Assembly: GCA_025056455.1 (NCBI GenBank)
Contig: JANWVY010000002.1
Coordinates: 482,737-546,736 of the forward strand
From: Bryobacteraceae bacterium
GTDB lineage: Bacteria; Acidobacteriota; Terriglobia; Bryobacterales; Bryobacteraceae
DNA: 64,000 bases
Direction of reading: 5' to 3'
Part shown: piece after piece, positions 42,197 to 51,883 of the stretch
How positions within the stretch are numbered: the stretch's first letter is position 1
How the letters are laid out: the number at the start of each line of letters is the position of its first letter
Position numbers and translations under genes: made by a program
Notes under the pieces: model-generated
The model's database searches: none
What the model was told of the DNA's origin: nothing
The model's input: only the letters and a program-made list of their open reading frames with translations

Positions 42197-45061
42197 ATGG
42201 ATATCCTTGTCTTCCTCCTTGCTTTGTTCGTCTGGTGGCTTGGCTCGCGCCGGCTTCGCTCGCTCGAACGGGAGCTCACAAAGACCCGCGCGCAGCTTCA
42301 AGCCTCCGATGAGCTCCTGCAGGGACTGGTCCAGCGAATTTACGCCTTGGAGATCCGCGTGGCGGCTTCGGGCGAAGCGAGCCGAGCAAAAGGGGAGGCC
42401 AGCGTGGCTCGAGAATTCGCGCCCCCGTCGCACCTACAAGATGCCCCGCCGGCATCCCCTAGCCAAGCAGTTCAACCCGGGGAAGCGCCAAGAGCCGACG
42501 AGCCGGTTGGGCTTGCGCAGGAGCCTTTTCTCCCTGACTTCCCGGCGGCAGGAGAGTTGCCCTCGCCGATGCTCGCGCAAGCAAGCCAACCGGAGGCCCG
42601 AAACGCGCCAGCAACAAGCGGCGGACCGTCTGGCATACAAGCCGAAGCCTCCCGCGCGCAGCCCTCGGCACGGGGTGATTGGGAGACGTTGATTGGCGCC
42701 AACCTCCTAAATGCTGTCGGCGTTTTGGTTCTTGTGGTGGGTCTCTCGCTACTACTTGGCTACACGCTGACGGTGATGGGACCGCTCGGAAAAGTGGCTC
42801 TTGGAATCGCCGTCGGGGTGGTGATGATCGCAGCGGGAAGCTGGGTAGAGCGGCTAGAGCGTTTTGTCCTTCTTGGGCGCGGCCTAATCGCGGGCGGATG
42901 GGCCGCCCTTTACTTCACCACCTATGCGATGTCTTCTCTTCCAGCGGCCCGAGTGATCGAATCCCGGGTGCTCGGCGGCGTTCTGCTCCTGGCCGTCGCC
43001 TTGGGCTTAATCGCGCACTCGCTGCGATACCGCTCGCAGTGGCTCACGCTGCTAGCCTTTGCCGCAGCGTTTCTGGCGCTGCTGCTCTCTCCGACGACGC
43101 TGCTCTCTGTATTCGCTTCTGTGCCGCTCACCTTGGCTTTGCTGGTCATCAGCCGCGAGCTTGGCTGGAAGACCGCTCCGCTCGGAGGAATGCTGCTGGT
43201 CTACCTGAGTTTTGCTTTCTGCTACGATGCGCGGCTGCTTGGTGTGCAACCAGGCACAGCCGCGCTTTACACCTATTGGGTCTGTTTTGAAGTTTATGAT
43301 TTGCTGGGAATTCGCTCGGGCGCCAAGCGAGTCTATCTGGATGGCCTGATTTCTCCGCTCAACATGCTTTTGCTAGTTGGCGCGGCCCTACTGAGCTTGC
43401 CCACCTCGACTCCCCAGGCAGCTTCAAACTTTTTCTTCTCGTTGGGCGGGTTGATGTTGATCAGCACCATTTTGCGTGTCGCGGGAAGAAAGGCGGCAGC
43501 TGCCGTCGAAACCACTGAGCAGAAGATGTTGTCCTGGGATTACCGAATTGCAGCCGCCCTTGCAGCAGCGCTGTTTGCGGGCGCCGTCTTGAGACGCTTC
43601 GAGGGACACCGCGCCGAGATTGGACTCATGCTGGAAGCGCAGCTCTTCGTCCTGGCGGGGTTGGCCTTCAAGGACCACTTCTTCGCAAGCCTGGGACACC
43701 TGACCCTGGCGCTGGCCATCGCGCACGTGAGTCGTGTCGATCCAGCAGCCGGCGGCCGCACCTGGGGCCTGATGGTTTGCTGTCAGGCAGCGCAGGCTTA
43801 TCTCCATCGCTGGTTAACAAAGAAAGACGCTGTTTTAAGCTACGCCGGGACCGTGCTGCTTGCCATTGGACTGGGGAAGTTAGTTGCCGAGCCGTGGGTT
43901 GGGCTCGCCTGGATGCTCGCTGCCTCCGGACTCGCAGAAATTCTTCGGCGCTTTCGCTTGGCGGAGTTGCGTTACCAGGTCCTGGGACTCGGCCTCCTTG
44001 CGCTCGTCAACACTTACTTCACGGCGGGCCTGCCGGTCGAAACGAGAAACGCCGTGACAGCGGCCCAGTTTTTGAGTGCGGCGCTCAGCTACTTCGTCGT
44101 CTTCCGGTTGCAAGACGTAGAAGCTGAGCTGGCGACAGCTGCCAGCTGGGCCGGCTCGTGGATGGCGACCTATGCCATCTGGAACAGCTTGCCTGGTCTG
44201 TGGGCGCCGCTTGGCTGGGCGCTCTGGAGCACCGTTTTGCGCGAGCTGGGCCTAAGCCAAAGACAACGGCACTGGTGCTGGCAAGCGCATTTGCTTTTCT
44301 GCGTGGCGTCGCTAGCGGCTTTTGTCAACCATCTCTTCCCCTCGGCCTCCGCGCCTCGATGGTCGCAGGCGCTCGCGCTAGGACCGCTCGTGCTGCTAGC
44401 GGCGCTCGGCTGGTGGCGCACGGTAGAAACCCTTGCGAAACCGCTTTACGCTTGGGCCGGGACCGTCCTCTTGCTGCTGCTAGTGGCCAAACAGTGGGAC
44501 TTTGCTTCGACCTTAATTGCTTGGGCCGCCTTCATGACTGCGGGGTGCGCCGCAGAACGGCGATTTTCCTTCCCTGAATTTCGCGGGCAAACGCAATTCG
44601 TGGCCCTTGTGACCTACCTCGGTACGGTGGCCTTCGTTCTAGATCCAGGCGCAGAGACCGTGGTGCGGCGCTTGACGGCTGCAGGCCTTGTGATCGCTGC
44701 GTATCATCTGGCGCAAGCCCTTTCGCCAACGGGCAGTCGACAAAGAAAAGCCTTCGCGCTCGCCGGCGTGACGCTCCTGGCGCTGCTTCTCTCCCAAGAG
44801 AGCTCGAGCCAGCTGCTTACCATGAGCTGGGGACTCCAGGCTGTGCTCACGCTTGCGGCAGGCTTTGCGGCCCAAGAGCGACTGCTGCGATTGGCGGGAC
44901 TCGCGCTCCTGCTGGTTTGCATCCTGAAATTGTTCTTCTACGACTTGCAGGAATTGAACACGGTGGGACGCATTCTTTCCTTTATCGTCTTGGGCTTGGT
45001 TTTAATTGGGGCCTCTTGGCTTTACATGCGCTTCAAGCGCGAAATTCAGAAGTACTTCTAG
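42197..45061 (+). CDS. DUF2339 family large membrane protein
   Basis: A 954-residue integral membrane protein. The N-terminal helix (ILVFLLALFVWWLG) is followed by a coiled coil (RRLRSLERELTKTRAQLQ) and a Pro/Ala/Glu-rich linker. The family hallmark is WETLIGANLLNAVGVLVLV with GRGLIAGGWAALYFTTYAM. The rest holds more than 20 hydrophobic segments, ending MRFKREIQKYF. DUF2339 proteins are widespread, and their function is not established; a role in envelope biogenesis or transport is often assumed without evidence. The gene follows the MDR dehydrogenase gene by six bases. Confidence 0.88.
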   Translation: MDILVFLLALFVWWLGSRRLRSLERELTKTRAQLQASDELLQGLVQRIYALEIRVAASGEASRAKGEASVAREFAPPSHLQDAPPASPSQAVQPGEAPRADEPVGLAQEPFLPDFPAAGELPSPMLAQASQPEARNAPATSGGPSGIQAEASRAQPSARGDWETLIGANLLNAVGVLVLVVGLSLLLGYTLTVMGPLGKVALGIAVGVVMIAAGSWVERLERFVLLGRGLIAGGWAALYFTTYAMSSLPAARVIESRVLGGVLLLAVALGLIAHSLRYRSQWLTLLAFAAAFLALLLSPTTLLSVFASVPLTLALLVISRELGWKTAPLGGMLLVYLSFAFCYDARLLGVQPGTAALYTYWVCFEVYDLLGIRSGAKRVYLDGLISPLNMLLLVGAALLSLPTSTPQAASNFFFSLGGLMLISTILRVAGRKAAAAVETTEQKMLSWDYRIAAALAAALFAGAVLRRFEGHRAEIGLMLEAQLFVLAGLAFKDHFFASLGHLTLALAIAHVSRVDPAAGGRTWGLMVCCQAAQAYLHRWLTKKDAVLSYAGTVLLAIGLGKLVAEPWVGLAWMLAASGLAEILRRFRLAELRYQVLGLGLLALVNTYFTAGLPVETRNAVTAAQFLSAALSYFVVFRLQDVEAELATAASWAGSWMATYAIWNSLPGLWAPLGWALWSTVLRELGLSQRQRHWCWQAHLLFCVASLAAFVNHLFPSASAPRWSQALALGPLVLLAALGWWRTVETLAKPLYAWAGTVLLLLLVAKQWDFASTLIAWAAFMTAGCAAERRFSFPEFRGQTQFVALVTYLGTVAFVLDPGAETVVRRLTAAGLVIAAYHLAQALSPTGSRQRKAFALAGVTLLALLLSQESSSQLLTMSWGLQAVLTLAAGFAAQERLLRLAGLALLLVCILKLFFYDLQELNTVGRILSFIVLGLVLIGASWLYMRFKREIQKYF

Positions 45062-45269
45062 CTTCTCGCCAGGCCGCGCTGCGTCCTACCTACACCGCTG
45101 CCAGAGGGGGAACGGCGGGTGGAGTCGAAACCGGGCGCAGACGGAGGAGCGGTGGTCTCTCAAGCGCCTTGGACGAAGCGTTCCCGGCCGCCTGACCATC
45201 CCCCCTCCCATTCATCGAATCGACAAGTTTTTGTTATGCCACTGAAGTAGAGAGTGGCTACGCTACGAT

Positions 45270-48200
45270 GTGATTTCCTACCGTTTACTCAGCGCGTGGG
45301 CAGCGTTTTGCTGGCTCTCGTTTGCACAGACAGACACGGGGTCGCTATCTGGTACCGTTGTCGACCCCATGAACCGGGCCATTGAAAATGCTTCCCTAAC
45401 CTTGCGAAACGTCAATACCCTCACCGCCCGCACGGGCCAATCTCAGGGTGATGGTCGCTACCAGTTCCACCTCCTCCCTCCTGGTGTCTACGAACTCACG
45501 GTCGAAGCGCCAGGCTTCAAGAGGTTCGTTGACAGCCAGGTGCGCGTCCAGGTGGCTGTACAGACGCAGCTCAATGTCCGGATGGCGCTTGGCAGCGTTT
45601 CAGAAACCGTTCAAGTGGAGGGCGCCTCAAGCTTGCTGAACGCAGAATCCGTGGCGCAAGGAACTGTCATCACGCAAGAGAAAATCCTCTCGCTACCCTT
45701 AAATGGGCGCCAGTTTATCGATCTGGCGCTGCTTGTCCCTGGCACCAACTTTGGCGGGCGTAACGTCCAGCAAAATAACGTCCGGTTAAACCAGACAGGA
45801 AGCTTCAGCTCTTCGGGCGGGCGCACGAATAACAACTTGTTTTTGATCGACGGCGCGATTAACACCGATCCGGATTACAACGCGTTGAGTTATGTGCCCA
45901 TTGTGGATACGCTCAGCGAGTTTCAAGTGCAGACCTCACAATATTCCGCCAAGTATGGTCGCGCCTCCGGCGCTCAAATTAACGTGGTCACAAAATCTGG
46001 AAGTAATCGCTTTCATGGAAGCGCCTGGGAGTTTCTTCGCAATCAAGCGCTGGATGCGCGGCCGTTCAATTCGGTGACTTCGAAGCTGCCCAAAAACCAG
46101 CGGAACCAGTTTGGAGCGACGCTGGGCGGGCCGGTCATCCGTGACCGGCTCTTCTTTTTCGCCGGCTTTGAAGCCTTACGGCTGCGCCAGGCGGGCGTTG
46201 GCATTACGAGCGTCGTGGTTCCCACGGCGCTCGAGCGCGAGGGGGATTTCTCTCGATCGCCGGGAACGTTTTTTGATCCCGACACACTGTCTGGCGGCGT
46301 GAGATCTCCCTTTCCCAACAACCTGATCCCTGCTTCGCGCATTCACCCGTTCACCCGCGCCGCCATTCGCGCGATGCCGCTGCCAAATACCGGTGAGCGG
46401 GGCTTCGTCAACAACAATGCCATTCTCAAACAGGACTCCAATAACGGCTCTCTGCGGATGGATTGGAATGTGAAATCGGATCTGCTGGTGTTCGGCCGAT
46501 ATTCGATGTCCGACGAAGACAGCGTCATTCCAGACGTCGTGCCGCTGCGCGAGCGCCTGGGAGCGGTTCGCCCCCAAAATGCGATGTTGGGCGCTTTGCA
46601 GGTGATTTCCCCACACCAGGTGAACGAAATCCGCCTCGGGTTCAACCGCCTCTCCTTCTTGGACGGTATGCCCGACCCGCTGTTTGATGTGGATGGTGTC
46701 CAACGCCGCATCCCTCGTTTTCGTCCAGCGGGATATCCCGTGATGGGTGGCGCTGGCGCCTTCACCGGCACGACCGGGGGTGGCACGGTCTTGACCCGCA
46801 ATAACAGCTATCAGATCTATGACAACTTTAGCTGGACGCGGGGCCGCGCTACGTTTAATTTTGGCGGTGAACTGCTTCGCATCAATTATGTACGGAGTGA
46901 AGCCGCTGCGCCGACGGGGGACTTTCAATTCTTACAAGGCTACACCAGCCGGACGGCTTCTAACGACGGCACGGGCAATGCGCTGGCCACCATGCTGCTC
47001 GGCTTGCCCAACCAGGGCAACCGGCAGATCACTCCAACACGCATCGATGGCGAACAATATGCTCTCTCGCTTTACGCTCAAAGCGACCTCCGCCTGCGGC
47101 CCGGACTTACTGTGAATTTGGGTCTGCGCTACGAACTGGCGCCGCCCTTATATGACCGGCGCCGCCAGATTGCAAGCATCGACTTCCGCCAAGTGCCCTG
47201 GCCCACTCAAATTTTCGCCACAGGACCGCTGGCTACGTTCCGGCCCACGCTGTTCACCTGTGGCCTGGGCGGCTATCCGAAAGGTTGCGCCTACACGGAC
47301 TACAACAATTTTTCGCCCCGAGTTGGCATTTCCTGGACACCAACAGCGAAAACCGTGATCCGTGCGGGCGGTGGAATTTTCTATGCCTTGACGGATTTCA
47401 ACGGCTTGTTACAGCTAGCCCGGGGTTTGCCCACCAACATTTCGCAAAACTTGAACGCGCCGAGCAATTTCATCCCCTTCTTCCGTGGCTTTGACATTTT
47501 CGGGCCAAGCGCCGAGGTGGGCAACGTCGCGCTTTCCCAGGCCAGCCTAGATTTGTTCCAGCGCACCAGCTACTCGCCTCAAACTTCCTTCTCGATTCAA
47601 CGCGAATTCGGGCGAAACATGGTGTTCGAAGCCAGCTACCTGATGACGCTGGGCATCAAACTTCAGCAAAACGTCCAGCCCAACAACGCACAACCGGGCG
47701 CTGGCCCCGTGGATCCACGCCGACCCTATGGAGGGCTCGAATTCGCTCCTTCCATGGTGTTTCCTCCCTACATCACCCCGGTGCGCAGTTGGGCCCCGGT
47801 CACGCAAGTTAACATGTATGCTCTTTCGGCGCAGTCAAACTACCACGCGCTTTTGCTCCGCTTTGAACGCCGCTATGCGGACGGAGTGTCGGTGTTATGG
47901 TCCTACACCTATTCCAAAGCCATCAGCAACGCACCGCAGTTTCGCAATGCGGGTGGAGCCAATGGTAGCGAAAACTCACCGCCTCAGGATTCCTATAATC
48001 TCCGTGCGGAGCGTGGACTCGCCTCCTTTGATTTACGGCATCGCATGGTGACCAGCTTTGTCTGGGATCTGCCGTTTGGGTCCGGACGAAGGTTGCTCAA
48101 TCGCAGCTGGATCCGTCATGTGGTCGGCGGATGGCAACTTGCGAGCGTCATTCAGTTGCAGACTGGTTTCCCCTTTACCGTGAATGTCAACGGCGATACC

Positions 48201-48584
48201 GCGGGCATCGGAGGGGGTACGGGAGGCATTCTCATCCGGCCCAATGTGGTTCCGGGCCAGAAAGTCCAGCTCCCCTCCGAGCAGCGCACCACGGCACGAT
48301 ACTTCAATACCGGCGCCTTTAGCATGCCCCCGGCCTTTACTTTCGGCAATCTCGGCCGCAACACGGTGATCGGTCCTGGTTTGGTGAACCTGGACACCAA
48401 CCTCTCGCGCACGTTCACGCTGAGTGAACGCTTCAAGCTTCAGTTTCGCGGCGAGTTTTTCAATGTGGCCAACAAGCCCAACTACCGCATTGTGGGGCGT
48501 TTGATTAATACGCCGCAGTACGGGCAGGTGCTCAGCCAGTTCGATCCCCGGCAGATCCAGTTCGCTTTGAAGCTCGCTTTCTAG
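45270..48584 (+). CDS. TonB-dependent receptor with carboxypeptidase-regulatory-like domain (Oar-like)
   Basis: An 1104-residue outer-membrane receptor. A signal peptide ends near WLSFAQ. A regulatory-like domain follows (GSLSGTVVDPMNRAIENASL, GVYELTVEAPGFKRF). The plug has INGRQFIDLALLVPG-like LNGRQFIDLALLVPG and NNNLFLIDGAINTDP, and the barrel ends with IQFALKLAF. It differs from the receptor at 31370-34891 in both plug and barrel, so it is not a recent duplicate. The start is GTG at 45270, placed directly before the signal peptide. No strong Shine-Dalgarno sequence is seen. No linked substrate-processing enzyme is adjacent. Confidence 0.92.
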   Translation: MISYRLLSAWAAFCWLSFAQTDTGSLSGTVVDPMNRAIENASLTLRNVNTLTARTGQSQGDGRYQFHLLPPGVYELTVEAPGFKRFVDSQVRVQVAVQTQLNVRMALGSVSETVQVEGASSLLNAESVAQGTVITQEKILSLPLNGRQFIDLALLVPGTNFGGRNVQQNNVRLNQTGSFSSSGGRTNNNLFLIDGAINTDPDYNALSYVPIVDTLSEFQVQTSQYSAKYGRASGAQINVVTKSGSNRFHGSAWEFLRNQALDARPFNSVTSKLPKNQRNQFGATLGGPVIRDRLFFFAGFEALRLRQAGVGITSVVVPTALEREGDFSRSPGTFFDPDTLSGGVRSPFPNNLIPASRIHPFTRAAIRAMPLPNTGERGFVNNNAILKQDSNNGSLRMDWNVKSDLLVFGRYSMSDEDSVIPDVVPLRERLGAVRPQNAMLGALQVISPHQVNEIRLGFNRLSFLDGMPDPLFDVDGVQRRIPRFRPAGYPVMGGAGAFTGTTGGGTVLTRNNSYQIYDNFSWTRGRATFNFGGELLRINYVRSEAAAPTGDFQFLQGYTSRTASNDGTGNALATMLLGLPNQGNRQITPTRIDGEQYALSLYAQSDLRLRPGLTVNLGLRYELAPPLYDRRRQIASIDFRQVPWPTQIFATGPLATFRPTLFTCGLGGYPKGCAYTDYNNFSPRVGISWTPTAKTVIRAGGGIFYALTDFNGLLQLARGLPTNISQNLNAPSNFIPFFRGFDIFGPSAEVGNVALSQASLDLFQRTSYSPQTSFSIQREFGRNMVFEASYLMTLGIKLQQNVQPNNAQPGAGPVDPRRPYGGLEFAPSMVFPPYITPVRSWAPVTQVNMYALSAQSNYHALLLRFERRYADGVSVLWSYTYSKAISNAPQFRNAGGANGSENSPPQDSYNLRAERGLASFDLRHRMVTSFVWDLPFGSGRRLLNRSWIRHVVGGWQLASVIQLQTGFPFTVNVNGDTAGIGGGTGGILIRPNVVPGQKVQLPSEQRTTARYFNTGAFSMPPAFTFGNLGRNTVIGPGLVNLDTNLSRTFTLSERFKLQFRGEFFNVANKPNYRIVGRLINTPQYGQVLSQFDPRQIQFALKLAF

Positions 48585-48657
48585 GGTCTCGCTCGCTCAT
48601 CTCTGGCGATGGCGGGAGATGCCGGTCCGAGAATTTGCGACAATAGGGTCTCTTACC

Positions 48658-49410
48658 ATGACCCGAACGAGATGCGCTTTTGCCGCGGCCTTGACTGCCG
48701 CAACGGTATTTGTCGCAACGGTGCTTTCCCTGGGGTGCGGACGTACGCCCCCGGCAGAGAAAAGATCCGCGGAGGAGCGGCCCGCTGCCGAGCCCCCAAA
48801 GCCAGTGGCGCCGCTCGAACCAGGCAAAATCGCCGCTTCCCCGCAAGCAGCCAAAAAACCCGACTTACTCGATCCGTCGAGCTGCAACGAACGGGCTCCC
48901 GACCAGTTCCTAGCCCGCTTCGACACTTCCAAAGGCGTCTTTGTCATTCGTGTGGAACGAGCCTGGGCGCCGAGGGGCGCCGATCGCTTTTACAACTTGG
49001 TGAAAAATGGCTTTTATGATGACACCCGGTTCTTCCGCGTCGTGCCCGGATTTATTATCCAGTGGGGTATTTCCGGCAACCCGAAGTATACGCGCGTCTG
49101 GGAGCAGGCTCGCATCGACGATGATCCCGTGATGCGCTCCAATACCCGCGGCTATGTAAGCTTTGCCACCGCGGGACCGAACACGCGCACCACGCAGGTG
49201 TTCATCAATTTCGGCCAGAACTCCCGTCTCGACGATCAGGGTTTTGCTCCCTTTGGACGGGTGACCGAGGGGATGGAAGTGGTGGAGAAGCTGTATGCTG
49301 GCTACGGCGAGGCCCCCGATCAGGATGCCATCAACCGTCAGGGCAACGCTTACCTGAAGGCGAGATTTCCGAACCTTGATTACGTCCGCAAGGCAACGAT
49401 CGTGAACTAG
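48658..49410 (+). CDS. cyclophilin-type peptidyl-prolyl isomerase lipoprotein
   Basis: A 250-residue exported prolyl isomerase. A lipobox-like LSLGC (Cys26) suggests anchoring in a membrane. A Pro/Ala/Glu-rich linker is followed by the cyclophilin fold at about 77-235: DTSKGVFVIRVERAWAPRGA, YDDTRFFRVVPGFIIQWG, TRTTQVFINFGQN and GFAPFGRVTEGMEVVEKL. The RFFRVVPGFIIQ and QVFINF segments hold the usual catalytic Arg, Phe and Gln positions. It should help fold outer-membrane or secreted proteins. ATG at 48658 begins the signal peptide; upstream in-frame codons are less likely. Confidence 0.9.
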   Translation: MTRTRCAFAAALTAATVFVATVLSLGCGRTPPAEKRSAEERPAAEPPKPVAPLEPGKIAASPQAAKKPDLLDPSSCNERAPDQFLARFDTSKGVFVIRVERAWAPRGADRFYNLVKNGFYDDTRFFRVVPGFIIQWGISGNPKYTRVWEQARIDDDPVMRSNTRGYVSFATAGPNTRTTQVFINFGQNSRLDDQGFAPFGRVTEGMEVVEKLYAGYGEAPDQDAINRQGNAYLKARFPNLDYVRKATIVN

Positions 49411-49442
49411 GGCTCAACTCCTCGCGCCGGCTTCGCGGTCGC

Positions 49443-49465
49443 TTTTTTGCGGGCCTCGCAAAAAA
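49443..49465 (+). terminator. hairpin after the cyclophilin gene
   Basis: TTTTTTGCG and CGCAAAAAA are perfect inverted copies around GGCCT. The stem has only three G-C pairs and no free T-run follows, so it is a weak terminator candidate. Confidence 0.3.
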
Positions 49466-49530
49466 TAACCCCGCGTTCAAATTTTTTCAAAAATGATGGC
49501 AAGAAAAATTTTTTATAGTGGGGGATTTCA

Positions 49531-49539
49531 TGCTACACT
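49531..49539 (+). promoter_or_regulatory. extended -10 promoter for the gene at 49582
   Basis: TGCTACACT is an extended -10 box preceded by a very A+T-rich stretch (about 49478-49517) that could act as an UP element. The -35 position (TTTTAT at 49511) is weak. Confidence 0.4.
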
Positions 49540-49581
49540 CCCCGACGAAGAGCAAGGGCATTTTTCGGGAGGGTTTTGGGC

Positions 49582-50439
49582 ATGAGTTCAACCATGGCGA
49601 CTGTTGCGGTGATGCTGCTCGGCGGGGCGGGAACTTGCGCGCTTTTCGCGCAATCGCAACCGACGCCGCTCTACAAGGTGCAAGTCGTCGATGCAACGAC
49701 GGTTGCTGTGAACTACGGCAACCGCGAACTGCCCACTAAGATCAAGCTGGTGGGCACGGTGTTGCTTCCGCTGGCCAGAGGAGAAGCCACGGTTTTTAGC
49801 CGTCGAGGCGCGACGCAAATCTCTGCCAAGCTGGAAGGGCTTCCTGATCCTGCCCGTTACGGAGCGCAATATCTAACTTATGTTTTGTGGGCTCTGACTC
49901 CGAATGGCCGAGCCGCGAATCTTGGCCAGCTTGTGCCGGGTCCGAACAATAAAGCGAAGATTAAAACGACCACCGAATTGCAAACCTTTGCCCTGGTGGT
50001 GACCGCCGAGCCCTACTATGCAGTCACTGAGCCAAGCAACGTCGTTGTGGCTGAAAACGTGCTCCATCCAGACACGCAGGGCCGCGTCGAAATGGTGAAA
50101 ATTCATGCGCAACTGCTTCCCCGCGGTGAGGTGAAGTATGATCTGGCCTCGGCTGCGGCAGTCGACCGGGCTCCACAAAAGCTGGTTTCCATGCAGGAGT
50201 ATGAGGCGCTGCTCGAGCTTTATCAGGCGCAAAACGCCATCTATCGAGCACAGGAAGCGGGCGCCGACCAGCATGCCCGCGAGATCTACCAAAAAGCAGA
50301 GCACCTGCTCGAAGAGGCGCGCCGGCAACACCAAGCCAAGGCTTTTAAGCAGGTGGTGGCGATTTCCCGCCAAGCAACGCAAACAGCTGAAGACGCGCGG
50401 TTAGTCGCGCAGAAAAAACCGCGCCCATCCGCCGAGTAA
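49582..50439 (+). CDS. exported protein with C-terminal coiled coil, unknown function
   Basis: A 285-residue exported protein. After the signal peptide (VAVMLLGGAGTCALFA) comes a beta-rich part at about 25-165 (LYKVQVVDATTVAVNYG, GATVFSRRG-like ATVFSRRGATQISAKL, YLTYVLWALTPNGRAANLGQL). The C-terminal helical region at about 205-270 (AQNAIYRAQEAGADQHAREIYQ) resembles DUF4398-like helical repeats. Similar beta domains occur in Acidobacteria fused to OmpA domains; here no OmpA part is present. The ATG at 49582 has GGGAGGG seven bases upstream. Function is unknown, but an envelope or anchoring role is plausible. Confidence 0.75.
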   Translation: MSSTMATVAVMLLGGAGTCALFAQSQPTPLYKVQVVDATTVAVNYGNRELPTKIKLVGTVLLPLARGEATVFSRRGATQISAKLEGLPDPARYGAQYLTYVLWALTPNGRAANLGQLVPGPNNKAKIKTTTELQTFALVVTAEPYYAVTEPSNVVVAENVLHPDTQGRVEMVKIHAQLLPRGEVKYDLASAAAVDRAPQKLVSMQEYEALLELYQAQNAIYRAQEAGADQHAREIYQKAEHLLEEARRQHQAKAFKQVVAISRQATQTAEDARLVAQKKPRPSAE

Positions 50440-50452
50440 GGGCCGACCCAGG

Positions 50453-50506
50453 GAGACGGACTGAGGAGCTAACCCGAGCACTATCCAATTCCACCACGTC
50501 CGTCTC
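50453..50506 (-). other. tRNA-Leu-like relic or hairpin
   Basis: GAGACGGAC and GTCCGTCTC are perfect inverted copies around 36 bases. Read on the minus strand, the segment resembles a bacterial tRNA-Leu acceptor and D-arm (it contains CGTGGTGGAATTGG) and then a matching 3' acceptor strand, but no anticodon arm, no T arm and no CCA. It is not a functional tRNA. It may be a degraded tRNA, a tRNA-like regulatory hairpin, or chance. Confidence 0.4.
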
Positions 50507-50564
50507 AGAATGCGAGACACACGATCGCCAGGATTTTGTAAGCTGGGTACCGGAAAGGTTCTCC

Positions 50565-51758
50565 ATGTCCAATCGCAGCAATCCCATGAGCCGTCGGGCG
50601 ACGCTTGCAGCTGGGAGCAGTCTTCTGATTCTGCGCCCAGAGCAGGCGTTCGGTTACCCGGCAAATTCCGCGGTGAATTTCGGCATTCTTGGCACAGGTG
50701 GCCGTGGGCGCTACGTGGGCCGGGAAATGGTTCTCGATGGACGTACTCAGCTGGTGGCCATCTGCGATATTTATCCGGACCGGCTCGATGCCGCCAAAAC
50801 CCAGATTCCGAAGTCCGATCAAGCCAAGGCGTACAAGAATCACGAAGAATTTCTTAACCACCCCGACCTTGATGCTGTGCTCATCGCCACTCCAGTACAT
50901 TTGCATCCCCTTCACTTTGAAGCGGCGGTGAGAGCCAACAAGCATATCTATTGCGAAAAACCTGCCGCGGCAGACGTCGCTGGAGTGAAAAGAGTCCTCA
51001 AAGCCAGCCAGAAGGCAAATCCATCCAAGACCATTCAATTCGGCTTTCAGCAGCGCTTCAGCAAGGAGTATCTCTACGGGGAGCAGCTTGTCAAAGAAGG
51101 AAAAATTGGCAAAGTAACCCACGTGGAAAGTTACTGGATTCTCGGCAATCCCCCGGTCACTAATTTCCAGTCTCCCTACCCCGAAGCAGAACGGAAAATC
51201 CGACACTGGAATCTGTGGATGGAAACCTCTGGCGGGCCGCTCGTGGAGCAGGATTGCCACGGCGTCGACGTGATGAACTGGTTTGCTGGCGGCGCTCCGC
51301 TCAAAGCTTATGGCACGGGCGGGCTCCGCTACCCGGTGGCCTACGGTGACTGGAACACAGACCACCACAACATCTCCTACATCTATCCCAATGGAGTGAC
51401 CGGGTGGTTGATTTCCGTCAAACATACAGCAGGATTCCGAGATGTGAAGGAACGCGTCTATGGCTCGCAAGGCATGGTCGAGCTGTCGCGCGTGTACGTG
51501 AAATGGCACGGGCCTCAAGGAGACTACCGGTTCAAATCGGCAGACAATCTGAGCGATCGCAGCCTTATTGAAATGCGGGAATCCAAGCAGGATATCACTG
51601 TTGAGGCAGTGAAACATTTCGTCACATCCATTCTCGAAAACAAGCCTTTCCAGATGACCCAACTAGCCGCAGATGCCACCTTCGCTGCGCTGCTGGGCCG
51701 CCTCGCGTACGAGAAAAAGCGCGAAGTCACAATGGCGGAATTAATGAAACTCGGCTAG
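50565..51758 (+). CDS. exported Gfo/Idh/MocA-family oxidoreductase
   Basis: A 397-residue oxidoreductase with a Tat-type N-terminus (MSRRATLAAGSSLLIL). The Rossmann region is NFGILGTGGRGRYVG. It is followed by LIATPVHLHPLHFEAAV, the EKPAAADVAGVKRVL loop and the C-terminal domain with SGGPLVEQDCHGVDVMNWF. It belongs to the exported group common in Acidobacteria and Planctomycetes and probably oxidizes a sugar or sugar derivative with bound NAD(P). The ATG at 50565 is used; the next Met (residue 8) would also leave a good signal. It stands alone upstream of acs. Confidence 0.86.
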   Translation: MSNRSNPMSRRATLAAGSSLLILRPEQAFGYPANSAVNFGILGTGGRGRYVGREMVLDGRTQLVAICDIYPDRLDAAKTQIPKSDQAKAYKNHEEFLNHPDLDAVLIATPVHLHPLHFEAAVRANKHIYCEKPAAADVAGVKRVLKASQKANPSKTIQFGFQQRFSKEYLYGEQLVKEGKIGKVTHVESYWILGNPPVTNFQSPYPEAERKIRHWNLWMETSGGPLVEQDCHGVDVMNWFAGGAPLKAYGTGGLRYPVAYGDWNTDHHNISYIYPNGVTGWLISVKHTAGFRDVKERVYGSQGMVELSRVYVKWHGPQGDYRFKSADNLSDRSLIEMRESKQDITVEAVKHFVTSILENKPFQMTQLAADATFAALLGRLAYEKKREVTMAELMKLG

Positions 51759-51859
51759 CACCGAGCTCCGGGCCCGCCACTTGGCAAGCGCCGCAACTAG
51801 GACTTGGGAATTCTGGCCCAGGGCCGCGCGCGTTTTTTCAATCCACCGAGAAGGATTGC

Positions 51860-51868
51860 TGATACAAT
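51860..51868 (+). promoter_or_regulatory. extended -10 promoter of acs
   Basis: TGATACAAT is an extended -10 box 15 bases before the acs ATG. No Shine-Dalgarno sequence is visible in the short leader, and the -35 region is poor. Confidence 0.35.
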
Positions 51869-51883
51869 CGCAGTTTCGCCGCT

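Noticed and set aside
50505-51662. Long minus-strand open frame of about 385 codons
   Set aside because: It is antisense to the Gfo/Idh/MocA gene and owes its length to codon bias.
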